64,000 nucleotides of DNA from NCBI RefSeq assembly GCF_014395975.1, contig NZ_CP060714.1, positions 1,550,001 to 1,614,000 of the forward strand. The letters are read 5' to 3'. Under the pieces are notes generated by a model. It did no database searches and was not told where the DNA came from. It saw only the letters and a program-made list of their open reading frames with translations. Both the position numbers and the translations under genes were made by a program. How positions within the stretch are numbered: the stretch's first letter is position 1; each line of letters begins with the position of its first letter. Shown here piece after piece: positions 1-8,195 of the stretch. The DNA is from Diaphorobacter ruginosibacter. Lineage in GTDB: Bacteria; Pseudomonadota; Gammaproteobacteria; Burkholderiales; Burkholderiaceae_C.

Positions 1-64
1 GGTGGATTCCCGGGCGGACCTGATCCGTTCCGTGTATGGCGTGGGATTCAGGTTGGAGCTGTAG
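1..64 (+). CDS. OmpR/PhoB-type response regulator, C-terminal fragment
   Basis: Only the last 20 codons are present, reading in frame from base 2 to a TAG at 62-64. The encoded end, IRSVYGVGFRLEL, matches the final beta-hairpin (wing) of OmpR/PhoB winged-helix DNA-binding domains, which usually read roughly IxTVRGxGYxL. The receiver domain and most of the effector domain lie outside the window. The partner kinase and the signal cannot be judged. The gene runs toward the convergent efflux gene at 95-1051. Confidence 0.65.
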   Translation, partial: VDSRADLIRSVYGVGFRLEL

Positions 65-94
65 GGCAGCATCCCTGCAAGGGACCCTGGGACC

Positions 95-1051
95 CTAGGA
101 CGCCAGCGCCATGCTGCCGTCGGGTTCTTGCACCTCCACGGTGATGTGCACGAGTTCCTCGTGGATGCCCAGGGCACTGCGCACGGCCGCGGGCGACAGG
201 GGCACCTTGCTGGCAAGCGCCACGATGCAGGCGTAGGCATCCTTGCCCACACGCCATACATGCAGATCGGTGATGCGGGCTTCGGGGAAGTCCTCGCGGA
301 TGACATCGCGGACTTCCTCCACCACCGGGGCATCCATTTCAGCGTCCAGGAGGATGCGTGCCGACTGGCGGATCAGCCCTACGGCCCAGACGCCCACCAG
401 CACGGCGCCTGCGATGCCCATCAAGGGGTCGAGCCATTGCGCGCCATAGAGCTTGCCGCCCAGCAACGCGAAGATCGCGAGCACGGACGTGGCGGCATCG
501 GCGATCACATGGATATAGGCGGCGCGCAGGTTCATGTCGGCATGCCCGTGTTCGTGCCCATGTCCATGGTGATGTCCATGCTCGTGCCCGTGGTGGTCGT
601 GCGCGTCCCTCAGCAGCCAGGCGCAGAGCAGGTTCACGGCCAGCCCCAGGGCGGCGATGGCGATTGCCTCGTTGTAGTGGATGGGTGCGGGGGAGAAAAG
701 CCGCTCGACCGATTGCACGAACATCAGGATCGCCACCACGCACAGCAATAATGCGCTGCTGAACGAACCAAGGATCTCTATCTTCCAGGTGCCGAAGGTG
801 AAGCGTTTGTCGCCTGCCAGGCGCCGTGCCATCGCATAGGCCATCACCGCCATTCCGAGCGCGAGCGCATGGGAGCTCATGTGCCAGCCATCGGCCAGCA
901 AGGCCATCGAGTTGAGCCAGTAGCCGCCAGTGACTTCCACCACCATCATGATCAGCGTGATGACGGTGGCGCGAAGCGTATTGCGTTCGGCCATCGGGTT
1001 GGCCGAGCCAAACTGATGGGAGTGCACCGGGAGCGGGGTCTGCGTGTTCAT
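95..1051 (-). CDS. dmeF: CDF-family Co/Ni efflux transporter, DmeF-like
   Basis: Predicted 318-residue inner-membrane cation diffusion facilitator that exports divalent metal in exchange for protons. The start MNTQTPLPVHSHQF is followed by six hydrophobic segments. Visible metal-site motifs are ALLADGWHMSSHA in the second helix and HVIADAATS (HxxxD) in the fifth. The cytoplasmic loop between helices 4 and 5 is very His-rich (repeated HGHEHGH). A cytoplasmic C-terminal domain follows. The start ERNTL...MMVVE...SMALLADGWHM is typical of DmeF rather than CzcD. A divergent RcnR-type repressor with all four Ni/Co ligands supports Co/Ni as the substrate; this is inference. The ATG at 1049-1051 is chosen because the open frame upstream of it overlaps the operator and the repressor gene. 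Confidence 0.87.
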   Translation of the reverse strand: MNTQTPLPVHSHQFGSANPMAERNTLRATVITLIMMVVEVTGGYWLNSMALLADGWHMSSHALALGMAVMAYAMARRLAGDKRFTFGTWKIEILGSFSSALLLCVVAILMFVQSVERLFSPAPIHYNEAIAIAALGLAVNLLCAWLLRDAHDHHGHEHGHHHGHGHEHGHADMNLRAAYIHVIADAATSVLAIFALLGGKLYGAQWLDPLMGIAGAVLVGVWAVGLIRQSARILLDAEMDAPVVEEVRDVIREDFPEARITDLHVWRVGKDAYACIVALASKVPLSPAAVRSALGIHEELVHITVEVQEPDGSMALAS

Positions 1052-1063
1052 GTTGTATTGAAA

Positions 1064-1082
1064 TATAGGGTACCCCCCTATA
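1064..1082. promoter_or_regulatory. Inverted-repeat operator between dmeF and its repressor
   Basis: Perfect 7-bp arms TATAGGG and CCCTATA are separated by TACCC, which gives a G/C tract flanked by AT-rich ends. RcnR/DmeR-class repressors are known to bind such G-tract inverted repeats. The site lies 12 bp upstream of the dmeF start and 37 bp upstream of the repressor start, so it could control both genes. Confidence 0.7.
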
Positions 1083-1119
1083 CTACTACCGATCCGGAAA
1101 GTGATCGAAAGGAGCTGTC

Positions 1120-1386
1120 GTGTCCCATACCATCGCAGACAAGAAAGCGCTGCTCGCCCGTGTGCGGCGCATTGCCGGTCAGGTGTCCGCGCTGGAGCGC
1201 GCGCTGGAATCCGAGGACGACTGCGAGGCCATCCTGCAGCAGGTGGCGTCGATTCGCGGGGCAACGCAGGGGCTGATGGCCAGGCTGGTGGAAGGGCATG
1301 TGCGCGACCATGTGGCGGTTCACAGCAGGGAGGCGGCGGCGGAGCTGGAGCCGGTGCTGGAGATCCTGCGCGGCTATCTGAAATGA
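1120..1386 (+). CDS. dmeR: RcnR/CsoR-family nickel/cobalt-responsive repressor
   Basis: 88-residue all-helical CsoR/RcnR-family protein. The start is GTG at 1120, with GGAG at 1111-1114. This start is supported by the ligand fingerprint: counted from it, His3, Cys35, His60 and His64 fall exactly where E. coli RcnR carries its Ni/Co ligands (MSHT..., DDC, EGHVRDH). FrmR-type formaldehyde sensors instead have Glu at position 64. The expected role is apo-repression of dmeF, relieved by Ni(II) or Co(II). The gene is divergent from dmeF and shares the palindrome at 1064-1082. The symbol dmeR follows the dmeRF pairing; rcnR would serve equally well. Confidence 0.87.
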   Translation: MSHTIADKKALLARVRRIAGQVSALERALESEDDCEAILQQVASIRGATQGLMARLVEGHVRDHVAVHSREAAAELEPVLEILRGYLK

Positions 1387-1547
1387 GGCACGCCCCCGGG
1401 CCTTTGTTAACTAACGTCCTTCTTTCGTGTCCTACTCTTTGCAGTAGGGGTTTGCGGCTGTATAGATTCATGTTCGACGAATAACATCGCCCATCCGCAC
1501 TCGCCAAACGGCAGAATGCATCCATTCCCAACTTGAAGGATCGGTCC

Positions 1548-2204
1548 ATGAACACCAATGACAACGCTTCTCTGGCAGAAGAACTGATGTCCCAACTGCA
1601 GGGCGCGCCCATGCAGCAGATCGCGCAACAGCTTGGGACCAACCAGCAGGCCGCGGGCGATGCGGTGAGCATGGCGTTGCCGATGCTGCTGGGCGCCCTG
1701 GGGCACAACGCGCAGCAACCCGGCGGCGCGGATTCGCTGATGAATGCGCTGCAGGGCCATATGCCCGGCCAACAGCCTCAGGCGGCTCTGGGCGGCATGG
1801 GCGGACTCGATCTGGGCGGTCTGCTCGGCTCGGTGCTCGGCGGCGGGGCGTCCGGTGGCGGCTCCTCCATGGGCGCGGATATCCTGGGCCATATCTTCGG
1901 CGGCAATGAGCAGAAGGCCGGCAACAGCCTCGGACAGGCTTCGGGCCTGGGCGCGAGTGGCGGTCAGTTGCTGCAGATCCTGGCGCCCATCGTGATGGCG
2001 TTCCTGGCCAATCGCGTGAACGCGGGCGGCATGGATACCGGGAGCCTGGGTAACATGCTGGGCCAGGAAAAGGCCCGTGCACAGCAACCGGGCGGCATGG
2101 GCGGGGGGCTGCTGGGCAGCGTGCTCGACCAGGACGGTGACGGACAGGTGGGGCTGGGCGACCTGCTCAAGATGGGCACGAGCCTGCTGGGCGGACGCCG
2201 CTGA
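1548..2204 (+). CDS. DUF937 (YidB-like) domain protein
   Basis: 218 residues counted from ATG 1548, which has GAAGGA at 1535-1540. The start region (LAEELMSQLQG...QQIAQQLGTN) and MALPMLLGALGHNA are characteristic of DUF937, the family of E. coli YidB, whose function is not established. A glycine-rich middle (repeated GGLLGSVLGGG) links two helical parts. Near the C-terminus DQDGDGQVGLGDLLK looks like an EF-hand/dockerin-type calcium loop. There is no signal peptide, so a cytosolic protein is expected. It is monocistronic, and the neighbours give no functional clue. Confidence 0.8.
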   Translation: MNTNDNASLAEELMSQLQGAPMQQIAQQLGTNQQAAGDAVSMALPMLLGALGHNAQQPGGADSLMNALQGHMPGQQPQAALGGMGGLDLGGLLGSVLGGGASGGGSSMGADILGHIFGGNEQKAGNSLGQASGLGASGGQLLQILAPIVMAFLANRVNAGGMDTGSLGNMLGQEKARAQQPGGMGGGLLGSVLDQDGDGQVGLGDLLKMGTSLLGGRR

Positions 2205-2286
2205 TCAGGCACGTGCACCCCTTCCCCTTGCCCTGACCCAGCTGTTCGCATGACGGCCAGGGCGGGGCTTGGAGTTTCCGGGCACG

Positions 2287-2733
2287 TCAGGACATTGCGT
2301 TGCCCGTGATGTACTGCTCCATCTGCTCGATCAGGAATTTCTGGTGGGACATGATGTTCTTCACCAGGTCGCCGATGGAGATCAGTCCGATCACCTTTCC
2401 GTCCTGCACCACCGGCAGGTGGCGGATCCGGTTGTTCGTCATCACGCCCATGCACTCCTCGGTGGTGTTGTCCGGCCGCACGAACCGCACGGCCCGCGTC
2501 ATCACCTCGCTCACGGGGGTGTCGCCGGAGGACCTTCCGAGCAGAACCACCTTGCGTGCGTAATCGCGCTCGGAGAAGATCCCTTCGATGTTGCCCTGGG
2601 TATCCAGCACCATCAACGCGCCGATGCCCTTGTCGGCCATGAGCTTCAGCGCGGTCAGAATCGTGTCGCCGGGGGCTACGGCGAATACCTGGGCTTGCGG
2701 CTTGGATTTGAGAACTTCGGCAACCGTCGTCAT
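2287..2733 (-). CDS. Tandem CBS-domain protein
   Basis: 148 residues, starting MTTVAEVLKSKPQ, with AGGAG six bases upstream of the ATG. Two consecutive CBS repeats cover nearly the whole protein. The first contains TALKLMADKGIGALMVLD...GIFSERDYARKV, the second ECMGVMTNNRIRHLPVV...GLISIGDLVK. Stand-alone CBS pairs typically bind adenine nucleotides such as AMP, ATP or NADH and regulate partners. No partner domain or neighbouring target is evident. The gene is divergent from tsaD across a 282-bp gap. Confidence 0.85.
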   Translation of the reverse strand: MTTVAEVLKSKPQAQVFAVAPGDTILTALKLMADKGIGALMVLDTQGNIEGIFSERDYARKVVLLGRSSGDTPVSEVMTRAVRFVRPDNTTEECMGVMTNNRIRHLPVVQDGKVIGLISIGDLVKNIMSHQKFLIEQMEQYITGNAMS

Positions 2734-3015
2734 ATGGAGCTCCTCTGTCGGGTCAAACAAGTGGTCGTCAATTCCGTGCCCTGCACCTTGCGCGCCCTCC
2801 GCGGGCAAGGAATCGAGATTCTTTCTGCATACACAGTGTTGACCAAGCTGCGCCGTTGTGCAACTGGGCGCTGTCCTGATTAGGGTTTGCGATGGCAACG
2901 GTTTGCAACGGTCATTTCATCCCGTGGAGCCGGCATCAGTCCCGCTTCTTCTTTCTCCCCCACTCCATTCCCCTTTCCCCGCTCGAAATCCCGCCGCGAA
3001 CTACACTTGCGTCCC

Positions 3016-4055
3016 ATGAGTTCGTTGATTCTAGGGTTCGAATCCTCCTGTGATGAAACCGGTGTCGCCCTGGTGCGCACGCCGGACGATGGGGGCGTGC
3101 CCACACTTCTTTCCCATGCGTTGCACAGCCAGATCGAGATGCATCGCGCCTACGGCGGCGTCGTGCCCGAGCTGGCAAGCCGCGACCATATTCGCCGTGT
3201 CCTGCCCCTGACGGAGAAGGTGCTGCAGGACGCGGGCGCCAGCCTGTCCGAGGTGGACGTGGTGGCCTTCACGCGCGGGCCGGGGCTTGCCGGAGCGCTG
3301 CTCGTGGGAGCGGGAGTGGCCTGCGCGATGGCCGCGGCGCTGAACAAGCCGGTGCTGGGTGTGCACCATCTCGAAGGACACCTGCTCTCGCCGTTCCTGA
3401 GCGCCGATCCGCCGGAGTTCCCGTTCATCGCCTTGCTGGTGTCGGGCGGGCACACGCAGCTGATGCGTGTCGATGGCGTGGGCGAGTACAGCATGCTGGG
3501 CGAAACCATCGACGACGCTGCCGGTGAGGCATTCGACAAGTCGGCCAAGCTGATGGGTCTGCCGTATCCGGGGGGCCGGTGCTCTCGAAGCTCGCGGAGG
3601 GCGGCGATGCCAAGGCCTTCAAGCTGCCGCGCCCGCTGCTGCACTCGGGCGACCTGGATTTTTCCTTCGCGGGCCTGAAGACCGCCGTGCTCACCCAGGC
3701 GAAGAAGCTCGGGGATGATCTGGAGGCGCGCAAGGCCGATCTGGCCGCCAGCACCCAGGCGGCCATCGTCGAGGTGCTGGTGAAGAAGACACTGGCTGCG
3801 CTGGACCAGGCGGGCATGAAGCGCGTCGTGGTGGCCGGCGGCGTGGGGGCCAACAAGCTCCTGCGGGAGCAGCTCAACGCGGCCTGCGGCAAGCGCGGAA
3901 TCCGCGTGCACTATCCGGAGCTGCACCTGTGCACCGACAACGGCGCGATGATCGCGATGGCGGCGGCGATGCGGCTGCAGGCAGGCCGTGAAAAGGCCGG
4001 CGAGGAATATGCGTTCGACGTGAAGCCGCGCTGGCCGCTGGATTCTCTGCGCTGA
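3016..4055 (+). pseudogene. tsaD: tRNA N6-adenosine threonylcarbamoyltransferase, frameshifted by one missing G
   Basis: TsaD, with TsaB and TsaE, transfers the threonylcarbamoyl group to A37 of ANN-decoding tRNAs. The first part runs from MSSLILGFESSCDETG and includes the metal-binding motif HHLEGH. It stays in frame to about 3575. The second part (VLSKLAEGG... to LDSLR) is in the -1 frame and ends at 4055. The junction is a run of six G at 3570-3575. Adding one G would restore LPYPGGPVLSKL, the canonical TsaD sequence, and give about 346 residues, the normal length. Both halves are otherwise intact. Because TsaD is essential or nearly so in most bacteria, a homopolymer sequencing error is more likely than a true loss. 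ATG 3016 has no clear ribosome-binding site but fits the family start. Confidence 0.9.
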
Positions 4056-4121
4056 GGCGCAGGGTTGCGCGGTTGGCCGGTTGTGGCGTTGGGCCGGCGA
4101 CACCCGGGCTACACTCTCCCG

Positions 4122-5288
4122 ATGACCTGGATGAATACCCGTGAATGGCTGCAGAAGCTGGTGTCCTTCGACACCACCAGCCGCAACTCCAACCTGCAGC
4201 TCATTGAGTACGTGCGCGATGCGCTGGCCACGCAAGGCGTGAAGGCCGAACTGATCCACTCTCCCGCAGGCGGGAAGGCGAACCTGTTCGCGACCTTGCC
4301 CGCGCGTGATGGCAGTGCACAGGGCGGCATCGTGCTTTCGGGCCACACGGACGTGGTGCCCGTCGATGGACAGCCATGGAGCAGCGACCCATTTGCCCTG
4401 ATCGAGCGCGAAGGGCGGCTCTATGGACGCGGCAGCTGCGACATGAAGGGCTTCATTGCCGCATCCCTCGCACTGGTGCCGGAATTCCTGGCGATGCCGC
4501 GTGCGAGGCCGCTGCATCTTGCGCTGTCCTACGACGAGGAGGTTGGCTGCGTGGGCGCGCCGGTGATGCTGGACGAACTCAAACTGCGCGGTGCGAAGTT
4601 CGACGGGTGCGTGGTGGGCGAGCCGACCAGCATGCAGGTGGTGGTGGCTCACAAGGGCATCAACCTGTTTCGCTGCCGTGTGCATGGCAAGGCGGCGCAT
4701 TCCTCGCTGACGCCCAGGGGCTCCAACGCGATCGAGTATGCGGCCCGGCTGATCTGCCATATCCGTGACATCGCCGACCACTACCGCGAGAAGGGGCCCT
4801 ACGACGAGTTCTTCGACGTGCCGTTCACCACCATGACGACCAACCAGATCCAGGGCGGCATCGCGGTCAACACGATTCCCGAGTTCTGCGAGTTCGCCTA
4901 CGAATTCCGCAACCTGCCCGGCATGTCGGTGCAGGGCATCCAGGCCCAGGTGGATGCCTATGTGCAGGGCGAGCTGCTACCGCGCATGCGGCGCGAGTTT
5001 GCCGATGCGCGCATCGACATCGAGACGGGTGCTGGCGCACCTGCGCTCGAGGCCTCGGAGACCGCGGCCATCACGCAATTGGTACGGGCGCTGACGGATG
5101 ACCAGGGCAAGCGCAAGGTGGCCTACGGCACCGAGGCGGGGCTGTTCCACAAGGTGGGCATTCCTACGGTGGTGTGCGGCCCGGGATCGATCGAGCAGGC
5201 CCACAAGCCCGACGAATACATCGAGGTGTCGCAGCTCGATGCATGCGAACGCTTCCTGCGCCGCGTGGGGCAATCGCTGGAGCAGTGA
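4122..5288 (+). CDS. argE: Acetylornithine deacetylase
   Basis: 388-residue cytosolic M20 zinc metallopeptidase-family enzyme. It is expected to hydrolyse N2-acetyl-L-ornithine to ornithine and acetate in arginine synthesis. M20 motifs visible are GHTDVVPVDG, LYGRGSCDMKG, SYDEEVGCVGAP and, near the C-terminus, PGSIEQAHKPDEY. The N-terminal VSFDTTSRNSNLQLIEYV is characteristic of ArgE rather than DapE. The start ATG 4122 was preferred to a second ATG at 4131. Neither has a good Shine-Dalgarno sequence, and TACACT lies only 6 bases upstream. The gene follows tsaD in the same direction and ends at a strong hairpin. Confidence 0.9.
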   Translation: MTWMNTREWLQKLVSFDTTSRNSNLQLIEYVRDALATQGVKAELIHSPAGGKANLFATLPARDGSAQGGIVLSGHTDVVPVDGQPWSSDPFALIEREGRLYGRGSCDMKGFIAASLALVPEFLAMPRARPLHLALSYDEEVGCVGAPVMLDELKLRGAKFDGCVVGEPTSMQVVVAHKGINLFRCRVHGKAAHSSLTPRGSNAIEYAARLICHIRDIADHYREKGPYDEFFDVPFTTMTTNQIQGGIAVNTIPEFCEFAYEFRNLPGMSVQGIQAQVDAYVQGELLPRMRREFADARIDIETGAGAPALEASETAAITQLVRALTDDQGKRKVAYGTEAGLFHKVGIPTVVCGPGSIEQAHKPDEYIEVSQLDACERFLRRVGQSLEQ

Positions 5289-5302
5289 GCGGGGCAATGA
5301 CA

Positions 5303-5324
5303 AAGGCGGCTCGAAAGCCGCCTT
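5303..5324. terminator. Hairpin terminator between argE and hsp20
   Basis: A perfect 9-bp stem (AAGGCGGCT / AGCCGCCTT) closes a CGAA tetraloop, 14 bases after the argE stop and downstream of the convergent hsp20. T tracts are short on both sides, so it may work as a bidirectional but modest terminator. Confidence 0.75.
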
Positions 5325-5411
5325 GATGCTGAACATGACACCCTTGTTGAAAGGGCTGGTAACAGGCCTGGGGCCTGGCTCCGGGGTTCGGAGATCAGGC
5401 CATCAGTTTCG

Positions 5412-5792
5412 TCAGTTGATGGTGAGCTGTACGCTCTTGTCCACCGGGGCCAGTCTGGCCAGGTGCAGCGTCAGTACACCGTTCTGCAGTTGCGCGGAGC
5501 TGCCGGACGCATCGATTTCATCGGCCAGTTCCCAGCTGCGGCGAACACTGCGTGGCGCGCCTTCGATGCTCGACAGGTGGACCTGCCTGCCTTCGATGCG
5601 GATCTGCAATTGCTCGCGGGAGAGTCCGGGCACGTCGAGTTCCAGCGTGATGCCGTTGTCGCTCTTGCTCACCTTGAAGTCGTCTGCCGCGGTGGATTGC
5701 AGGGTGGTCTGCATGAAACGCTGCAGGGCCGCATCGGATGCACGGGGGATACCAAATGCTGCATGACGGCCAATGACGGGTGCGAAAATCAT
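5412..5792 (-). CDS. Small heat-shock protein, Hsp20/alpha-crystallin family
   Basis: 126 residues. The alpha-crystallin domain covers about residues 38-126, with the typical GITLELDVPGLSREQLQI strand pair and a final NGVLTLHLARL segment. Such proteins hold unfolding proteins in a refoldable state without ATP. The C-terminus ends VQLTIN and lacks an obvious IxI anchoring motif, so oligomer assembly may differ from classical IbpA. AGGAGC precedes the ATG. A sigma-32-like promoter lies at 5849-5876, and the leader can fold over the ribosome-binding site. Confidence 0.87.
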   Translation of the reverse strand: MIFAPVIGRHAAFGIPRASDAALQRFMQTTLQSTAADDFKVSKSDNGITLELDVPGLSREQLQIRIEGRQVHLSSIEGAPRSVRRSWELADEIDASGSSAQLQNGVLTLHLARLAPVDKSVQLTIN

Positions 5793-5848
5793 CTCAAAGC
5801 TCCTGTGGATAAAGGAATTTTTTTAAACATATCGCGCGCTTGTTGAGA

Positions 5849-5876
5849 AAATGGGAGACGTTCCAGGCATTTCAAG
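5849..5876 (-). promoter_or_regulatory. Sigma-32-type heat-shock promoter of hsp20
   Basis: Read on the minus strand, CTTGAAA (5870-5876) is followed after 13 bases by TCCCATTT (5849-5856). The RpoH consensus is CTTGAAA, a spacer of about 11-16 bases, then CCCCATnT. Only the first C differs. The promoter would start transcription near 5842, giving a leader of about 50 bases. Confidence 0.75.
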
Positions 5877-5929
5877 AGCCTTGTCTGCAAGTTTTTTTCG
5901 ATGGGCTGTACAGCCTTCCAGAGCGGTTC

Positions 5930-6862
5930 ATGGTTCACCTTCGTATGCTTCAACAATCCCGTTCCTCATTGCTGCTCACCGCCTGCACCGTCGCCTGCGC
6001 TGCGTTGCTGGCGGGATGCGGCTCGATTCCCAATTCCATGCCGGGACTGGACAAGTCCGTCCCGTTCAGCCCGGCCGACTTCGATAACACCAGCATGTAC
6101 ACGCGGCATGTGTTGGCCTCGCAGTCCAGGACCTGCGAGGCGGCCCGTCGCGCTTTGCTCAGCCAGGGCTATCTGGTGAACACCGCCACCGCCGAACTGG
6201 TGACGGGGCGCAAGTACTTCCAGCCGACGAACGACATCCACTACCAGGTGGAGATGCGCGTGGTCTGCGCAACCGAGGGCCGCAACGACGACAAGACCGC
6301 GGCCTATGCGAGCGCCCTGCAGGATCGCTATGTGATCAAGAAGATCAACAACTCCGCGTCGCTGGGCGTGGGTGCAATCGGTTCGGTGTCGTTGCCCGTG
6401 AGCGCCACCGACGACACGCTGGTCAAGGTGGGTAGCGAGACCGTGTCCGACCCGAAGTTCTATGAGCTGTTCTTCCAGCTGTTCGATCGCTACGTTCCGA
6501 CGTCGGCCGAGCAGACGGCTCCGTCGGCTCTTCCTGTGGGTACTCCTTCAAGCGCGGCTCCCCCGGCCGAGTACGTGCCCGAGGTGAAGGCGGCTCAGGC
6601 CTATCCCATCGCACCGCCGCGTGTGCAGGCCTACGAGGTGAAGCCTCCGATTCCCGCTCCGGTGGAAATCAGGCCTCCGAAATCCACTCCGGACGACGCG
6701 GTGGCCCCTGCGAGCGAGGCAGACTCCAAGGGCGAACCATCGGGCATGGCTCCATCGTCCATGGACTCGGTCATTGAGCAACTCATGGCGGAGCATCCCT
6801 CCGGTGCGAGCTTGGTAACCCCAAGCGACGATGCGGTCAGGCCGACCCAGCGATTCAACTGA
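5930..6862 (+). CDS. DUF2242 family lipoprotein
   Basis: 310 residues from ATG 5930; ATG 5945 is a possible alternative. A signal peptide with lipobox LLAGC (ACAALLAGCGS) predicts lipid attachment. The next roughly 180 residues (FDNTSMYTRHV..., SQSRTCEAARRALLSQGYLV, then the VSATDDTLVKVGSETV region) fit DUF2242, a family common in Burkholderiales with no known function. The C-terminal third is a low-complexity Pro/Ala-rich tail. The sorting residue after Cys is Gly, so outer-membrane location is plausible. The next gene starts 10 bases downstream, suggesting co-transcription. Confidence 0.8.
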   Translation: MVHLRMLQQSRSSLLLTACTVACAALLAGCGSIPNSMPGLDKSVPFSPADFDNTSMYTRHVLASQSRTCEAARRALLSQGYLVNTATAELVTGRKYFQPTNDIHYQVEMRVVCATEGRNDDKTAAYASALQDRYVIKKINNSASLGVGAIGSVSLPVSATDDTLVKVGSETVSDPKFYELFFQLFDRYVPTSAEQTAPSALPVGTPSSAAPPAEYVPEVKAAQAYPIAPPRVQAYEVKPPIPAPVEIRPPKSTPDDAVAPASEADSKGEPSGMAPSSMDSVIEQLMAEHPSGASLVTPSDDAVRPTQRFN

Positions 6863-6872
6863 AGAGATCCCT

Positions 6873-8153
6873 ATGCAATCCTCTCGACGCCTGGCCCTGA
6901 GGGCCGGGGCTTCCTCCTTGCTGGGCGCCGGCCTGGCTTCCATGGCTGCGCTTCCCGCCATCGCGGCGGGCACTGGATCCCCAGGCGTGCTCAAGATGGC
7001 ACTGGTGGAGAGCATGTCAGGCCCGTTTGCCAACACGGGCGAGGCCGTGCTGCGCAACATCGCCTGGGCGGCTGAACGTGTGAACCAGCGTGATGCGGGC
7101 GTGAAACTGCAGTTGCAGCGCTATGACAGCAAGGGCCAGAACGAGGAGGCGCTTTCGGCCCTGCGTGCGGCCATCGACGACGGCGCGCGGGTGATCCTGC
7201 AGGGCAATTCCTCGGCGACCGCGAGTGCGCTGATCGACGCCATCAACAAGCACAACGAGCGCGAGCCCGACAAGCGCGTGCTGTTCCTCAACTATTCCGC
7301 TGTCGAGCCATCGCTGACGAACGAGAAGTGCAGTTTCTGGCACTTCCGCTTCGATGCACACGCCAACATGCGCATGGCCGCGTTGATGGATGTGATCCGT
7401 GGTGACCAGGCGCTCAAGGGCGTGTACCTGATCGGCCAGGACTACAGCTTCGGCCAGGCGGTGCTGCGCGAGGCGGAGCAACAACTGGCGGCGCAGCGCC
7501 CCGACGTGAAGATCGTCGGGCGCGAGCTGCACCCCATCGGCCGCGTGAAGGACTTTGCCCCCTATGCGGTGAAGATCAAGGCCAGCGGTGCACAGGCGGT
7601 CATCACCGGCAACTGGGGCAACGATCTCACGCTGCTGGTGAAGGCTGCGCGCGATGTGGGATACGACGGTACCTTCTATACCTTCTACGGCAATGCGCTG
7701 GGTGCTCCCGCGGCGCTGGGCGATGCTGGCGTGGGCAAGGTGATCGCCGTGGCGGACTGGCTGCCCAACGTGCAGACCGCGCAGAGCGAGGCCTTCTACC
7801 AGTCTTTCCGCGCGCGCTTTCCCAAGCCGCAGGACGACTACGTTCACATGCGCATGCAACTGATGATTGAAGCGCTTGCGCAGGCCGCGCAGAAGGCGGG
7901 CAGCACCACCGACGTGGTTGCCATCGCGCGGGCGCTGGAGCAGGCCGATGTCACGCTCTACGGCCAGCGCGGCGTGATGCGCGCGGCGGATCATCAGTTC
8001 CAGCAGAACCTGGCCGTCGGCGTGATGGAGCGCGTGGGTTCGCCGGGCGTGAAGTTCGATGTCGAGGGCTCGGGCTACGGCTTCCGTGTCATCCGCATCA
8101 TCCCGGCAGACCGGGCGCAGCAGCCCACGACCTGCAGGATGGTCCGTCCCTGA
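6873..8153 (+). CDS. Branched-chain amino acid-type ABC transporter substrate-binding protein
   Basis: 426 residues. The N-terminus has SRRLALRAGASSLLGAGLASMAALPAIAA, a signal sequence with twin arginines that could use Tat or Sec. The mature part is a type I periplasmic binding fold of the LivK/HAAT class: LKMALVESMSGPFANTGEAVLRN at the start, VYLIGQDYSFGQAVLREAEQQL in the second lobe, and QAVITGNWGNDLTLLVKAARDVG. No permease or ATPase genes lie next to it, so it is an orphan receptor. The ligand cannot be told from sequence. It is probably co-transcribed with the DUF2242 lipoprotein gene. Confidence 0.85.
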   Translation: MQSSRRLALRAGASSLLGAGLASMAALPAIAAGTGSPGVLKMALVESMSGPFANTGEAVLRNIAWAAERVNQRDAGVKLQLQRYDSKGQNEEALSALRAAIDDGARVILQGNSSATASALIDAINKHNEREPDKRVLFLNYSAVEPSLTNEKCSFWHFRFDAHANMRMAALMDVIRGDQALKGVYLIGQDYSFGQAVLREAEQQLAAQRPDVKIVGRELHPIGRVKDFAPYAVKIKASGAQAVITGNWGNDLTLLVKAARDVGYDGTFYTFYGNALGAPAALGDAGVGKVIAVADWLPNVQTAQSEAFYQSFRARFPKPQDDYVHMRMQLMIEALAQAAQKAGSTTDVVAIARALEQADVTLYGQRGVMRAADHQFQQNLAVGVMERVGSPGVKFDVEGSGYGFRVIRIIPADRAQQPTTCRMVRP

Positions 8154-8195
8154 GCACCATCGCAGGCGTGCAGCTCCAGTGCGTGTGGCCCAGGT

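Noticed and set aside
3568..3580. Programmed -1 frameshift signal in tsaD
   Set aside because: A G run could slip, but there is no reason for TsaD to be made this way, and no stimulatory structure was evident. An indel or sequencing error is simpler.
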